A stretch of DNA of 64,000 nt from Pseudisothecium myosuroides (lineage: Eukaryota; Streptophyta; Bryopsida; Hypnales; Lembophyllaceae): positions 7,380,501-7,444,500 of the forward strand of contig OX637291.1 in NCBI GenBank assembly GCA_951799445.1, in the 5' to 3' direction. The notes below the pieces were generated by a model. That model was not told the DNA's origin and searched no databases. It saw nothing but the letters and a program-made list of their open reading frames with translations. Made by a program: the position numbers and the translations under genes. Below are positions 12,151 through 24,670 of this stretch, piece by piece (the first letter of the stretch is position 1; the number at the start of each line of letters is the position of its first letter).

Positions 12151-12810
12151 CTGGCCAATTAGGGGAATATCAGGATGGGCGATAACTCGTGCGTCTGCCT
12201 GAGATTCTTCAAGAGTGTCCCGTGCTGCACCTTTGGCAGCAGACTCTCCGAGCTCCATGTACCTGCTGGCAGGGTCTTGCAAAGCAATTGTACAAACTCA
12301 CAATTCAAGTCACGGAAAATAACGGGTTTAGTAAATGGATATCCTTTCATTTCATAAGCAGCACAAAGAGGTGCCTGATTATTCAGCAAGTTTTAACCAA
12401 AAATGGAAAACAATGACCTCTTCCAAATAAAAGCAGAAGTTCTTCTGGTCATTCCTGTAATTGTAGTTTGGGAATACAGATTCTCACCAAAGACTATAAG
12501 ATGGCGCAATACTTCTCCTGCAGAGCAAGACTTTGTTCTCGTGCTCAACCAGGCAACCTACTACCTGAAGCAAAACTTAGCAACACAAAATGTCACATAA
12601 ACAGCAAGCCATCGTTTAAATTTTGTTAAACGATGCAAGCCAACTGACGTAATTAAGCAGAGCAAAGGATCATCGCAATGAAAAAAGGTCAATCATTCAT
12701 TCCACGTTTTAGGATTCTGGTAATGTATCGAACCACATTTGGAACAAACAGCATGCATCTCGTGCTCACCCTCTGGTATCCGCTGCTCGACCTTTCCACC
12801 ACATGACTGG
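12151..12810 (-). pseudogene. NUDT23: truncated NUDT23-type Nudix hydrolase with frame breaks
   Basis: Three exon-like blocks on the minus strand. 12810-12706 encodes a zinc ribbon (Q-S-C-G-G-K ... P-E-G-E ... C-S-K-C-G, then HYQNPK). 12564-12488 encodes [17 protein letters not shown] then SYSLW. 12275-12151 encodes TLPAG, then YMELGESAAKGAARDTLEE, then DIPLIGQ. This is the arrangement of plant NUDT23 (plastid FAD pyrophosphatase); the Nudix box reads R-D instead of R-E. Three one-base losses break the frame: at the 12564 junction, at the 12275 acceptor, and between PAG and YME. The exon that should follow GQ (the C-terminal part of the fold) is absent before the MYB start 75 bp downstream, so the gene is truncated at its 3' end. 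Either a partial gene copy or a decayed gene; one-base assembly errors cannot explain the missing C-terminus. Confidence 0.75.
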
Positions 12811-13137
12811 CTGAAGCTCACAGCAGGTCTAAAACCCTGTAGGAACCACGAGTAAAGCCCTTGCTAGAACTAGACGCACTTTAAGAACGTCCCTAAGCAA
12901 TCACATAAAAACAATCAGAATCGAGGTAAAGAAACGAAAGAACAGAGAATAAAAACGTCTCAGGTCTGAATCCATGCCTCCACTCGACCTCAAACGATAT
13001 CGCAACCCTAAACCCTAAACCACACAAAGGCTTCTCAAAGCGAATAAACCACACGAACATACCGCACATTGGGCCGAAATTGGCAACACGCGGAAGAACA
13101 ACCACAAAGGTAACGCAGATCACGACCATGACCTAGT
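12811..13137. promoter_or_regulatory. 5' region with telo-box motifs
   Basis: At 13007-13020 the plus strand reads accctaaaccctaaa, a double telo-box as found in promoters and 5' untranslated regions of plant housekeeping and ribosome-related genes. It lies upstream of the Nudix and MYB exons. Regulatory role inferred from position only. Confidence 0.4.
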
Positions 13138-13138
13138 G

Positions 13139-13507
13139 TCAATCAATGCTGACAACGAACCCTAAGAAAGCTGCCTTCGCGCCACCAACACCACTCAAAA
13201 CCAAACTAAAAAAAGCGCAACAAAGCTCCTGGAATTCGCACAAACCTGACGCTGTGGATGCGCAGGGCTCACTCGTAAGCTTCCAAATCCTCCGAACTCG
13301 CAAGCGCAACAAAATCGAGCTGCCAATCACGAAATCAATCGAGCGGCAGAGGAGGCCACAAAAATGTCGATAAAAACCGCGGCAGGCTGCCAAATTGAGC
13401 GATGAAATGCACGATATGGAGAGGGGAGAGAGAGGAAGACGATACAACAGCGAACTAAGAGGGGCGGCGCACACGATCGAATTTGAAGGGACGATCAAAT
13501 GTGCCAT
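13139..13507 (-). other. possible first exon or 5' leader of the Nudix/MYB locus
   Basis: An open frame of 122 residues from the ATG at 13507, rich in Ser, Leu, Arg and Cys with few acidic residues in the first 70, which would suit an organelle transit peptide (NUDT23 is plastidial). The block is GC-rich relative to the surroundings. No splice donor was found that joins it in phase to 12810, so it may instead be promoter and untranslated leader. Confidence 0.3.
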
Positions 13508-13559
13508 GGACCAGCGGAGTAGTCTTGGGCTTGCGGCCGAAGGAGGCGAATGGCCCTGA

Positions 13560-15637
13560 ATTCCTGATCCCTATCCGAGGGAACATGTTCTCGATGTTCC
13601 CTTGTCACCTGACAGCATTCAGGGATTCCAGGGCAAATCCCAGATGGATTTTCGGAAGTTTGACTTAATTTTTCAAAAAAATAAAAATAAATTGAAATGT
13701 TTTGAATTTGAATTTGAATTTTCGCATTTTCATTGTTTAAAGTTTTTGGAAAAAACATATTTTCATATGTGTGAATGAGCCATGAAGTTATGCTAAAAAA
13801 CACAATTATTTTGATTTTTATTAGGAAATGTCGAGCAACCACTTTCTTAAATTTCATATATTGTACTTTACTAGTAGCTGTGGCACTCAAGTGCTGAATA
13901 TTTAATTTAAGTCCAAAATCAAAGTTAGATAAGACTAAAATTTAATTTATGCTATTTACGCAACCATTCAAAATTGAACAAAGTATAGGCATTTGGCTAG
14001 GTTTAGATACTTCATTTAATGGTTTTAAAGAGGATAAGAGGTTATTTGTTCATAAAATGCAAAGAATATTGAAACAAGATTGCTATAAATGGTCAACACA
14101 TGTCTTTAAAGAAGGAAATCGTGATTCCTCCTCACTCAATTGCAATTTCTAAATATTAGGCAAGATAGGGGGACAATTTCCCAAAAAATTAGGTTTCATT
14201 TTTTTTAAATATGTGCTAATGAACTTGCTAGTAGGGTACGGTTCTAAAGCGTTTTTTTGTCAATAAAAATATTTTGATAAAATGACAGAATATCAAATCT
14301 ACTTCAAGTTACAAGTAAAAATATGGTTTCAAAGTTAATGTAATTGATTATTAGATTCCAAATTAGGCTTTTAATCCTGAAAGCCTTAAGTGATGTTTTG
14401 TATCCTTTGGATGATTTCAAGGAGGCATACAAGTAATGAAAAAAAAAATTCATCCAATGTGTGGGGAGTTGCTTGAATGAATTTTAGTGGATATATACAA
14501 TGACCAACAAAACTAGGTACAAATTTGAAATGTTTTCATTCAAACAACTACACAATGGACGAAGTCCAAAAATGGATATACAAAAGTTGTAGTATGTGAC
14601 ATGCTACACACTACCATGGAAGTTTGAAGACAAAATTAGTTGTGATTTGAAAAAAAATAATTTTAAATTTAGCCATGTCTAAAACTTGGTTTAGTTCACC
14701 ATGATTTGGATTTACTTTATCTTTTGTCAATTTTTTCCTATAACTCCAAAAAAACTTTTTGTGCCTTGGTATGTTAGTATACATCATTTTAGATTGTTGT
14801 ACACAAAACGAAAGGAAATTGGCTTTTATATAGAATATAAAATATCAACAATTTGACAAACATGTAAATGATGTGGTTCTCACGATATTTGAATTTGTTT
14901 TTTGAATTGAGAGTATGGAATTGCATTACACATTGTAGAAATAATATAGGTTGCAATATGGATCATTGTTATATCTTGATGCCCTCGCATTTGAAATATT
15001 TGTTAAAATTGACAAAGCATTTAATTTCTATTTTACAACCATATAATGCATTTTTAGATTCAATTTTTTGTATTAGTACTAGAATCCATGATGCACATAA
15101 TTCATCAAAAAAAATCCAAAATAAATAAATTATCATGGTCCATTTCTTCAAAAAATTGAAAATGTTATGAAAATCAGTGTAATTTTTGGCAATTTTCAGT
15201 TTTTTTGACACATTAGAATTAATTGGAAAGTGTGTGCAAGGCGGGACCAATAGCCGGAGTTTGGGAAAAACACTGGACCAAACTCCCTGGAGCACCCAAA
15301 CTCAGGTCTAATTGAGTTTGGTGTGGTGTTCTTTTTGTTCTATTCTTAGTTAAACCATCCTCTGACACAAGTTCACAAACACAAGACAACTTTACGATTA
15401 ACTCTATTAATGAAAAGTTTAGGGATAGACTTGGTGACAGTCTAAGGTACAGGAATGGGAACAGCATCAAAAAAATTGGGCAAGAATATTTGGATGCCAT
15501 TTTGATAGCAATCTAACATAGAGTCCACTTTAGTGTCACTTTGGGATTCACTTTGATACTGAGGTGGCACCAAATTATTGTAGTATCATTTTCATGCGAA
15601 GTCAACATTGTCATCCTCACATCATTGTGGAGCCATT
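13560..15637. other. AT-rich intergenic DNA
   Basis: No gene or clear repeat recognised. Confidence 0.45.
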
Positions 15638-15641
15638 TTAA

Positions 15642-16560
15642 CCCCTAAAGGACCAACATGCCTTTTTTGGCAATATAGAAATTTTGGGCAAGTACGTGGG
15701 ACTGGAGATTTGCATATTTTGGGCTGAAATTTTTATAAAAGGTGGGGACAAGGAATATCTTCCATATGCACCAAATTTCATGACATTTGGAAATACAAGT
15801 CAAAAGTTATGGCCTAATATCTTGTTTGTTTCTCAACTTAGGCAGTTCGGGCAGATTAAAAAAAATCACTTTTTTCAAAAATAAAAATTTGAAATTGGTT
15901 TATTAGATTTACGTGGAAAGCTTTGAATCATTCCATTCTGATCAATGAGTCAAACGTTACGAGGATTTTTAGTTTGTGGGCAATTATGGATTGTCTACTC
16001 TAAAATAAACTTTGAAGTTGTTTATTTCACTCAATTTTCAATACTTTTCAAAAAAAATAAAATTGTAGGATGTAGATTGTTTATTACAACATTGCAACCA
16101 TTGGGATTGGCATTTTTCAATTCCATAATTAACTTCTTAACAATTTAGTGTTTTGAACCATTCTCTACTTCTTTCTACTTACTATTTTTTTCCTATATGT
16201 TGTACAATTCCAAATAATCTGAAAATTTTCAAACATATAGCCAACTTGTCATGAAGAATGAATCCAAAGAAGCACAACCATTTTGGAAATTTTTTCTTAA
16301 TAATCTGACCTTGTGAAGTGCAACTGCCCGATTTTTCGTAGGGCCAAAAAAAGGACTTTTGCCACTTCAAACGCTAATATCTTCCAATCTACATGATGGA
16401 AATTTTTGAAATTTTTTTCACATATTTTCAAACCAGAGTACTATAAGATCCTACAATTACATGTGTCCAAAAATGATATTTTTCAAAAATTTGGTACTTG
16501 TACTAGAAATGGCAGTTTTGGAGCATTTTTGGTGAGAACATAATCAAGGAACTTTAGGGG
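15642..16560. mobile_element. TTAA-flanked non-autonomous element, copy 3
   Basis: TTAA at 15638-15641 and 16561-16564. Left end CCCCTAAAGGACC, right end actttaGGGG. 919 bp, non-coding. Closest relative in the window is 20384-21316 in the same orientation (shared aaatttgaaattggtt, ggaaagcttt-aatcattcc, agaaatggcagttttggag). Confidence 0.82.
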
Positions 16561-16564
16561 TTAA

Positions 16565-17400
16565 CATCATTTTGGTGTACATTAATTCAAAGTCAACTTG
16601 GCTTTACATTGAGGGTCAAAATGATGCTAAACCGGATATGCACTATTTATGTGTTATTTTGATGCCAATTTCACATGAACTATTCTAATATTATTGTTGC
16701 AATAACAGTGGAAGGAATAATGCAAAGTCATGTATATGCCATTTCAGTGCTATTTTGTTACCATTTCCATGCCATAGTGATTGAACAATTTGACTATTAC
16801 TTTCATGTCAATTTACAATGTAATTTTTCAATGTCAGTTTCATGCTGCTTTAATGCAATTCTAGATATGCAATATTCCTTTATCATCTACACCCAATTTT
16901 GTTATTTTATTACAGCATTGTTGACATGCACATTTTCAATGCAATGTTCATGCCAATTTAACTAACACTATTCGAATGCCTTTTTGACACCCTTCTAATG
17001 TGAACTAATTATGTATTTATTTTTGGCAAATGTACTGCCATTTTTGCATCATGACAATAATATTTTAACTTTATATGGGCACAATTTTGACATCCCCTTC
17101 TTCAATGCCTATTTGGTGCCTTTGCACTACAATTATCATATGCACAATTTCAATGCCACTTTAGAAGACATAGTACATAAGAATACTTCAATGTCATTTT
17201 GACACTATTTTGAAGTTCACATATATTTTGGGCTATTTTAGAGCCAATTGACTGTCATTTTGGCACCAACATTTTTCTTAAATATTTGAAATAAATGTCA
17301 TATTGCTGCAAATTATTGTACTTTGATAGATAATTTGCTAATAGTAGCACACTATAGTGCTGCTCTTCATAGGCTTGTATAATATTTTCTGTTGCAGTAC
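16565..17400. repeat. irregular short-motif repeat
   Basis: A degenerate motif close to tgccattttgatgcca recurs at uneven spacing. The same kind of sequence surrounds the TTAA element at 15642 (15500-15640) and appears at 56640-57200. It looks like an old, eroded tandem repeat. No genes. Confidence 0.4.
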
Positions 17401-18417
17401 ATGAAACTCAATGAATAAAGATGGATTTGAATTCACTATAGGAACAACCACACAAATTGATATCTAATTATTAAAAGGGCATCTAAAATTAACAATTGCT
17501 AGTAAACATAGACTTAGTTAGTAAATAGTTTGTATCGCATTGTAATTATATTGTATATAGAATTTAGGTGAATGAAGTTTGGATAATAATTAACATACCT
17601 ATTGGTAGACAAAGCCACACTACAATACCAATTTCCTTCATTAACCAAGCACAAATATAGTGTACATGTAAATTTTCCTTCATTAATGCATCAATGCCGA
17701 AGTTGTCATTTGGTACTTGAAATGTATGCACATGACATTTAATAGGATTATAGAAATAATACAAACTCTCATGGCACAATTTTTTTGTTTTTCTTGGGCA
17801 ATAGCACGATATGGATATCACTTCCGGGACTTCTGAACTTTAGAAAAATGTCCTTCCGGAAATGAAAAGAATACTGGAAAATTACAAAAATTACATCATG
17901 TTATAGAAGTCATGTTGGTACACCATAATCATGTGCTATATAAGTCAAATTCAACAATTGAATTTTTTCCTAATTTAACATATTCAACACCTGATTGCAT
18001 TATAGTATTGAAAGGACTATGTATTTAAGGTTTTCTACTAAAATAACTAGGCATGCACCTTATTAAGTTTGTATTTAAGTATATTATATGGTTTTAGGAG
18101 GAAGATGTTATGAAATCATAGTCTTTTTAAATTGCATAAAAATTTGTGATTTTTGAAAGTTCCCATAAATAAGGAAATATAGGAATACATCAAATGAAGA
18201 GTTAAAATTAAACATGGATATGACTCAAACATTGTTTTAGCTAGTTATCATATTTATGAATGATTTTCCTATAAATTGGTATTCCGGATTGTTCCTTTTG
18301 CCTCAAATCTGAAAGTGAGGCAGTTTCCGGATTTGACACCAAAGGAATGAAAAGGAATATCAAAATTGTTCAATTTTGCTTAGTCAATAGTATTTTGGAT
18401 AGAATATTAGAACTTTG
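17401..18417. other. AT-rich intergenic DNA
   Basis: No gene recognised. Confidence 0.4.
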
Positions 18418-18529
18418 TCACAAAATTGGCATCAAATTCATGTAAATAAAAAATGTGTAATTTCTAGCACACATTGAATGAGTCAAAAAATGATAGAGCT
18501 TTTGCGAGACAGTCCTTTTTGGAACCCAT

Positions 18530-19157
18530 ATCGTGCCATAATGCCATTGCCCTCTTTTGCATATACTTTTAAAATTTATGATTGGTATTGCCATCATTCT
18601 TGACACATGGTATTTTGTCAATGCACTCCAATCATCATTTTCAATTTCGGGGTATAACTTCAGAAAGACCATCTATCTTTGATTTTTTTCACCTCCAGTA
18701 TTTGATTGGCTACTTGTCTAAAACAGAAGCCGTATTTGTCCGTAGTAGATTTGTTGAATGCCATCTTCTTCTACTTCAAATGCAACATTGCTAAAGTATG
18801 GATTACTATGAAAATTAATTGTTGCTCGAGCATATATAGGCCAATCTCCATATCTAGCTCTAGGTCTAGGAGGAATTGCTAAACACCGAGATAAACCCAG
18901 AACTTGTGATAAAGTGACATTCGATTGTACTTCATAAATTTGTAGAGCTTGAAGAAATTCTTGGGGAATTTTTGTCTGATCCACTAACAATTTATGGATT
19001 ACAATAGAAACTTGAGCTAACTCATGTACTCTTCCCATACAACGGTATCCAACTGTAACCTCTGGTGTTTGGCCAAACTCATCTCTTGTTCTATGCAAAA
19101 AAATGCGGTGAAGATTCAAGTAGATGGGTGACATAACATTTTGACCTGTCTTCAAAG
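18530..19157 (-). pseudogene. Plavaka-like transposase, C-terminal part
   Basis: The minus strand from the insertion point reads ALKTGQNVMSPIY, then continues open to RARYGDWPIYARATINF, NPYFSNVAFEVEEDG and YYGQIRLLF before a stop at 18718, after which similar coding-like sequence resumes (KYHVSRMMAIPIINF). The pattern R-A-R-x-x-D-W ... variable-F ... YGxxRLLF resembles the C-terminal domain of Plavaka (CMC/CACTA-related) transposases. It is the downstream half of the reading frame at 31207-33940; the two halves are separated by the 12-kb insertion at 19158-31198, whose 8-bp duplication lies in this coding sequence. Confidence 0.65.
19150..19157. repeat. 8-bp target-site duplication, left copy
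   Basis: CTTCAAAG, repeated exactly at 31199-31206 on the other side of the element 19158-31198. Confidence 0.9.
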
Positions 19158-19369
19158 CAGGGTTGCACGTCCGCCCATTCTGGAGCGTCCAAAGACATAG
19201 AGAAAAAAATGCGGACGGGCGGACGGCCTTGTCCAGCGGTCGGGCGGACAAGGCAGACCTACGGGTCAACGGGGCGACCGGGCAGACGGCCGGTCGGACA
19301 AGCGGTTGGGTGGACGGGCGGACGGACGAGCACACGAGTAGGCAGGCGGACGGAAAAACGATTCTCAGG

Positions 19370-20250
19370 GTTAAATTTTAGAATTTTGGGGCGTGTAATA
19401 TACCATTGGAAAGGTCTTTCCAAGACCTTTCCAATGGTATGTTACACGCTCCAAAGTCCAAAAATTGAAGCCAAAAATGACAAAAATAACCGCAACAAGT
19501 GCATACTCAGCACCATTTATGCCGTCCGCCCGTCTGCCAAGTGGTTGGCGATGCGGTTGGGCGGACGGGCAGACGGGCGGACGGATTGGGCGGACGGCTT
19601 CAAAAGTAAGAAAACTCTTCTTTTGCGATTTCTAGATTTAATTTTTGGAATTTCGGGGCGTGTAATATACCATTGGAAAGGTCTTGGAAATACCTTTCCA
19701 ATGGTATATAACAAGCCCCCAAAGTACAAAAATTGAAGCCAAAAATGACAAAAATAACCGCAGCAAGTGCATACTCAACACCAGCCACGCCGTCCGCCCG
19801 TCCGCCAAGCGGTTGGCGTTGCGGTCGGGCGGTCGGGCGGTCGGGCGGACGGATTGGGCGGACGGCTTCAAAAGCAAGAAAACTCTTCTTTTGCGATTTC
19901 CAGGTTTAATTTTTGGAACTTCGGGGCGTGTAATATACCATTGGAAAGGTCTTGGAAACACCTTTCCAATGGTATATGACACGCCCCCAAAGTCCAAAAA
20001 TTGGATCCAAAAATGACAAAAATAGCCGCAGCAAGTCCATATTCAGCATTAGCCACGCCATCCGCCCGTCCGCCAAGCGGTTGGCGATGCGGTCGAGCGG
20101 ACGGATTGGGCGGACGGACTCAAAAGCATGAAAATTTTTTTATGACAATTTTCGGGTTCAATTTTTGGAATTTCAGGGCGTGTAATATACCATTGAAAAG
20201 GTCTTGGAAATACCTTTCCAACGGTATATTACACGCCCTCAAACTTTAAA
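19370..20250 (+). repeat. hairpin satellite array, left
   Basis: Four units with a period of about 255-268 bp. Each has a long hairpin (19388-19452, 19655-19718, 19923-19986, 20175-20239) whose arms carry gcgtgtaatataccattgg and its inverse, extending outward into a caatttttggaa / ttccaaaaattg pair. Between hairpins is a GC-rich block of repeated GGGCGGACG that is itself partly palindromic. Confidence 0.88.
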
Positions 20251-21785
20251 AATTGAAATAGCAATTGCCAATTGAAGTCGCTGAAATGCATAGTGAGCGT
20301 CTACCTTGTTGTGTGCTTGGCTGTCCGTCATTTATGAATACATTGGATTCTAGAAAGTACGGGTTTGCTTTGTAGACATTTATCCCCTAAAGGTCCAAAC
20401 ACCGTTTTTTGACAACATAGCGATTTTGGGCAGCTCATTACGAGTGGAGTTTTTACTTTTTTTCTTTGAAATTTTCACACAAGATATGCCCGAGGAGTAG
20501 CTTCAAGGCCCAACAATTTCATAACTTTTGACTACATGGTTAAAAAGTCATTGTATGATATGTAATTTTTGGTGCACGGCGGGCAGCCCGGGCAGCTCAA
20601 AAAATTCTTTAAAAATCATTTTTTTTTAAAATAAAAATTTGAAATTGGTTCTTTAGATTTATATGTACATGGAAAGCTTTAAATCATTCCATTTGGATTA
20701 ATGAGTCAAAAGTTATGAGGATTCTTAATTTGAGGGTAGTTATGGAATCTCTAATCTAAAATAAACTTTGAAGTCCTCTATTTAACTCAATTTTCAATAT
20801 TTTTGAAAAAAAATAAAAACATTGGATGTAGATTATTTATTACAACATTACAACCGTTGGGATTGGCATTTTTCAATTCCATAAATAAATTCTTAACAAT
20901 TTAGTGTTTACAATCATTCTCTACTTCTTTGTGCTTACTATTTTTTTCCTATATGTTGTGCAATTCCAAATGATCTGAAGTTTTTCAAGCATGTAGCCAA
21001 CTTGCCTAGAAGGATGAATCCGAAGAGTAACCACCATTTTGGGCATTTTTTCATACAAATGTGACCTTGTGAAGTGCAGCTGCCCGGATTTTCGCAGGGA
21101 CAAAAAAAGGGGTTTTGTCAATTCAAACACTAATATCTTCCAATCCGCATGGTGGAAAATTCTGAAATTTTTTCCACATCTTTTCAAACCAGTTTTCTAT
21201 AAGATCTTATGGTTACATGTGTCCAAAAATGTTTTTTTAATAAAATTTGGTACTTGTATTAGAAATGGCAGTTTTGGAGCGGTTTTGGTGAAAACATAGT
21301 CTCAGACCTTTAGGGGTTATTTAATGCTACACATATTCAATGTAGCATTTTTGTATGAATATGTAATCTACATAAATTTCTATGCATTAAAAATTGTAAA
21401 CCTTATACCCTAAACCCATACCCTAACCCTAAACCCTAATGGAAAATCTAGAAGGAGTAGTAAATTTTTTTTAATCATTGATCGATGTGGAATATGTTTG
21501 ACCTTCAATTTTTTTTAAATGTGATTATACATGTGTTGACCTCAATGACTTATTTCTTTATGTTTTGCATGTGACTTTGATTTTCTTCATCAATTATATT
21601 GTGGCATTTGTACAAATGTAGAATATGCAATTATAACTAGATGTGTTAATTTAAGTTTGTTGATAAAATATTAAAAAATTGAAATATCTTAGTCTGCATA
21701 ATACAAACATTTGTACTATTATTTTTATTCTATTGAGAGATGATACTAAACAAATCTAACTTTCTATCATAATATTTGATAAAAT
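20250..21785. repeat. left unique arm of the giant inverted repeat
   Basis: Matches the reverse complement of 23203-24165 at very high identity by eye once the insertion at 20384-21316 is skipped. Contains an interstitial telomere-like run at 21404-21439 (accctaaaccc, accctaaccctaaaccc). Confidence 0.85.
20384..21316. mobile_element. TTAA-type element, copy 4, with a TTAT duplication
   Basis: 933 bp, ends CCCCTAAAGGTCC and CCTTTAGGGG. Flanked by TTAT at 20380-20383 and 21317-21320. The other arm of the inverted repeat (near 24030) carries the uninterrupted sequence with one TTAT, so insertion and 4-bp duplication are read directly. Confidence 0.87.
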
Positions 21786-23202
21786 CCTTTGTATATGCTT
21801 TATTTTTATTTTCATCCCTTAGTATGCAACTCCAATATTATATATTTATATTTCATTGGTTATAATCACTTGTAATCAATTATAATGTAACATAATAAAA
21901 AATATACAAAATAATTTACTAAAAATTTAAATTTAAAATTTTCCATAAGTCTTTAAAATTCCACAAGTAATTGTATCATTTAATGATTGGTCTCATTCCA
22001 AATTCTAAATTGTTTTTCATCAAACCCTTAATTATACAATACCTAAAATCCTAAATGCCCAAGGTCTTCTTTGAAATTTTAGAATTTGTTCTAAATTGAA
22101 CAAGAAGCCAATATTTTGATAAGTTTCATCAATATTTTTTTGAATTGTAACTACACAAATCCAAACTAGACATATTAGAAATCACATTAATAAAGAAAAC
22201 ACAACAATTCCACTTATGGATTGAAGTATTATAATATTTGATAGAATATTTTTTAAATGGAATTTTAAAAATAGAATTAGATTCTTCAAGATTCTAAAAG
22301 GTTCTACAAAGATTTTTAAAAGATTCTAAAAAAATTCCATGTTTCCTAAACTTTTGTTGATTTGGTCATTGCATTATTCAAATCAACAAAAATTGAATAT
22401 CATTCTGTTCATTTTTGTAGAAAGTTTGAAGATCGGTGAAAATGATCATTCCACTACTCGAAACAACAGAAATCAACATAAATTAGTTGATTTTTTGTTA
22501 ATTTGGCCGTGGTTTTCTAGTAGTGATATTTTGGAATTATTGTGTATGATTAACACTTGTAGCTTTGGAATATTGTTTTATATCACTACAATTGCATCTA
22601 CCATAGCTATCAATCTATCACCAATATTTGTATACAATATTTGAACACTCAAATTTTTAAATTCCTTCTAAATTAAATTCTAAACATATATCGATGATTT
22701 TTGAGTGAAACTAAATGAAATGGACAAGAGATGTAATGATTTTGGGTAATTGCAAGAATTAGTACTTGGTTTTGGTGTCATGTAGCATAGCGTATTTGTC
22801 TTTTACTATAACTTTTGAAGCATGAAGTTGATCAACTTGAAATTTTTATTGAAGATGGATGTTTTGATTGTTACTGATGCCCTTATTTTCAAAAATTAAA
22901 AAATATTTAATATTCAAAAGTCAATTTTGCTAATTTGTCACACTTCGAGTTTAAGCATTTCTATTACTAGAGCTAAAAATATTGTGGTTAATTTCCACAA
23001 TAGGGAAGACTTAATTTTAAGAAATTAATTTAAAGAAATTTTAATGCCAATAATAGCTACATATAATACAAAAAGTGCATCCGAATTTTCCATTAAAGTG
23101 TAGGGTTAGAGTAAGGGTTTAGGATATAGAATTTACAACTTTTAATGCATAAAAACTTACATAGATAAAAAATGTTTACAAATATTTACAAATGATTACA
23201 AA
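21786..23202. other. loop of the giant inverted repeat
   Basis: 1.4 kb of AT-rich DNA with no convincing coding sequence. Near 23095-23160 there is a diverged second copy of the arm motif (tagggttagagtaagggttt followed by tttaatgcataaaaactta). Confidence 0.5.
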
Positions 23203-24165
23203 TGATTTTATCAAATATTATGATAGAAAGTTAGATTTGTTTAGTATCATCTCTCAATAGAATAAAAATAATAGTACAAATGTTTGTATTATGCAGACTA
23301 AGATATTTCAATTTTTTAATATTTTATCAACAAACTTAAATTAACACATCTAGTTATAATTGCATATTCTACATTTGTACAAATGCCACAATATAATTGA
23401 TGAAGAAAATCAAAATCACATGCAAAACATAAAAAAATAAGTCATTGAGGTCAACACATGTATAATCACATTTAAAAAAAATTGAAGGTCAAACATATTC
23501 CACATCGATCAATGTTTAAAAAAAATTTACTACCCCTTCTAGATTTTCCATTAGGGTTTAGGGTTAGGGTATGGGTTTAAGGTATACATCACAAAGTTTA
23601 GACCCTACGATTTGGCAACAATTATTGTGCGATTATCATTGTTTCATGGGTTCGTACCATAATCGCACTGACTCAGTGTATTTTTACGCACTGAATCAAT
23701 GCGAAAACAATGAATATCAATAGCGTACGGTTTATGTACTTTGACTATATGATTGCTGTGTAGTTTTGACACAACAATTGTATAGATAAAGTACATAAAC
23801 CGTACGCTATTGATATTCATTGTTTTCGCACTGATTCAATGCGTAAAAATATACTGAGTCAATGTGATTATGATACGAACCCATGAAACAACGATAACCG
23901 CACGATAATTGTTGCCAAATCGTAGGGTCTAAACTTTGTGATGTAAGGTTTACAATTTTTAATGCATAGAAATTTACGTAGATTACATATTCATACAAAA
24001 ATGCTATATTGAATATGTGTAGCATTGAATAAATGTCTACAAAGCAAACCCGTACTTTTTAGAATCCAATGTATTCATAAATGACGGACAGCCAAGCACA
24101 CAGCAAGGTAGACGCTCACTATGCATTTCAGCGACTTCAGTTGGCAATTGCTATTTCAATTTTTA
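23203..24165. repeat. right unique arm of the giant inverted repeat
   Basis: Reverse complement of the left arm. Interrupted by the foldback element 23587-23943. Carries the inverse telomere-like run (agggtttagggttagggt) near 23550. Confidence 0.85.
23587..23943. mobile_element. foldback element, CATCACAAAG family, short copy
   Basis: 357 bp with ends CATCACAAAG and CTTTGTGATG and arms of about 160 bp (23587-23749 and 23781-23943). Flanked by TA at 23585-23586 and 23944-23945. The left arm of the giant repeat has the empty site with a single TA, confirming a 2-bp duplication. Related to 42656-43662. Non-coding. Confidence 0.85.
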
Positions 24166-24670
24166 AAATTTGAGGGCGTGTAAGATACCATTGGAAAAGT
24201 ATTTCCAAGACCTTTCCAATGGTATATTATACGCCCCGAAATTCCAAAAATTGAACCCGAAAATTGCCATAGAAAAATTTTCATGCTTTTGAGTCCGTCC
24301 GTCCAATCTGCCCGCCCGACCGCATCGCCAGCCGCTTGGCGGACGGGCGGATGGCGTGGCTAATGCTGAGTATGGACTTGCTGCAGCTATTTTGTCATTT
24401 CTGGATCCAATTTTTGGACTTTGGGGGCGTGTCATATACCATTGGAAAGGTGTTTCCAAGAACTTTCCAATGGTATACTACACGCCCCCAAAGTCCAAAA
24501 ATTGAATCCGGAAATCGCAAAAGAAGAATTTTCTTGCTTTTGAAGCCGTCCGCCCAATCTGTCCGCTCGTCCGCCCGATCGCATCACCGACCGCTTGGCG
24601 GACGGGCGGACGGCATGGCTGGTGAAGAATTTTACACGCCCCCCGTAGAAAAATTTTCTTGCTTTTCAAG
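24165..24670 (-). repeat. hairpin satellite array, right, inner part
   Basis: Two units with hairpins at 24173-24237 and 24424-24488, in inverse order to the left array. Separated from the remaining right units by the insertion 24671-29760. Confidence 0.85.

Noticed and set aside
19163..20249. Several Arg/Gly-rich frames on both strands in the hairpin satellites
   Set aside because: They arise from GGGCGGACG repeats and recur in every unit with different frames; no start context or splice structure.
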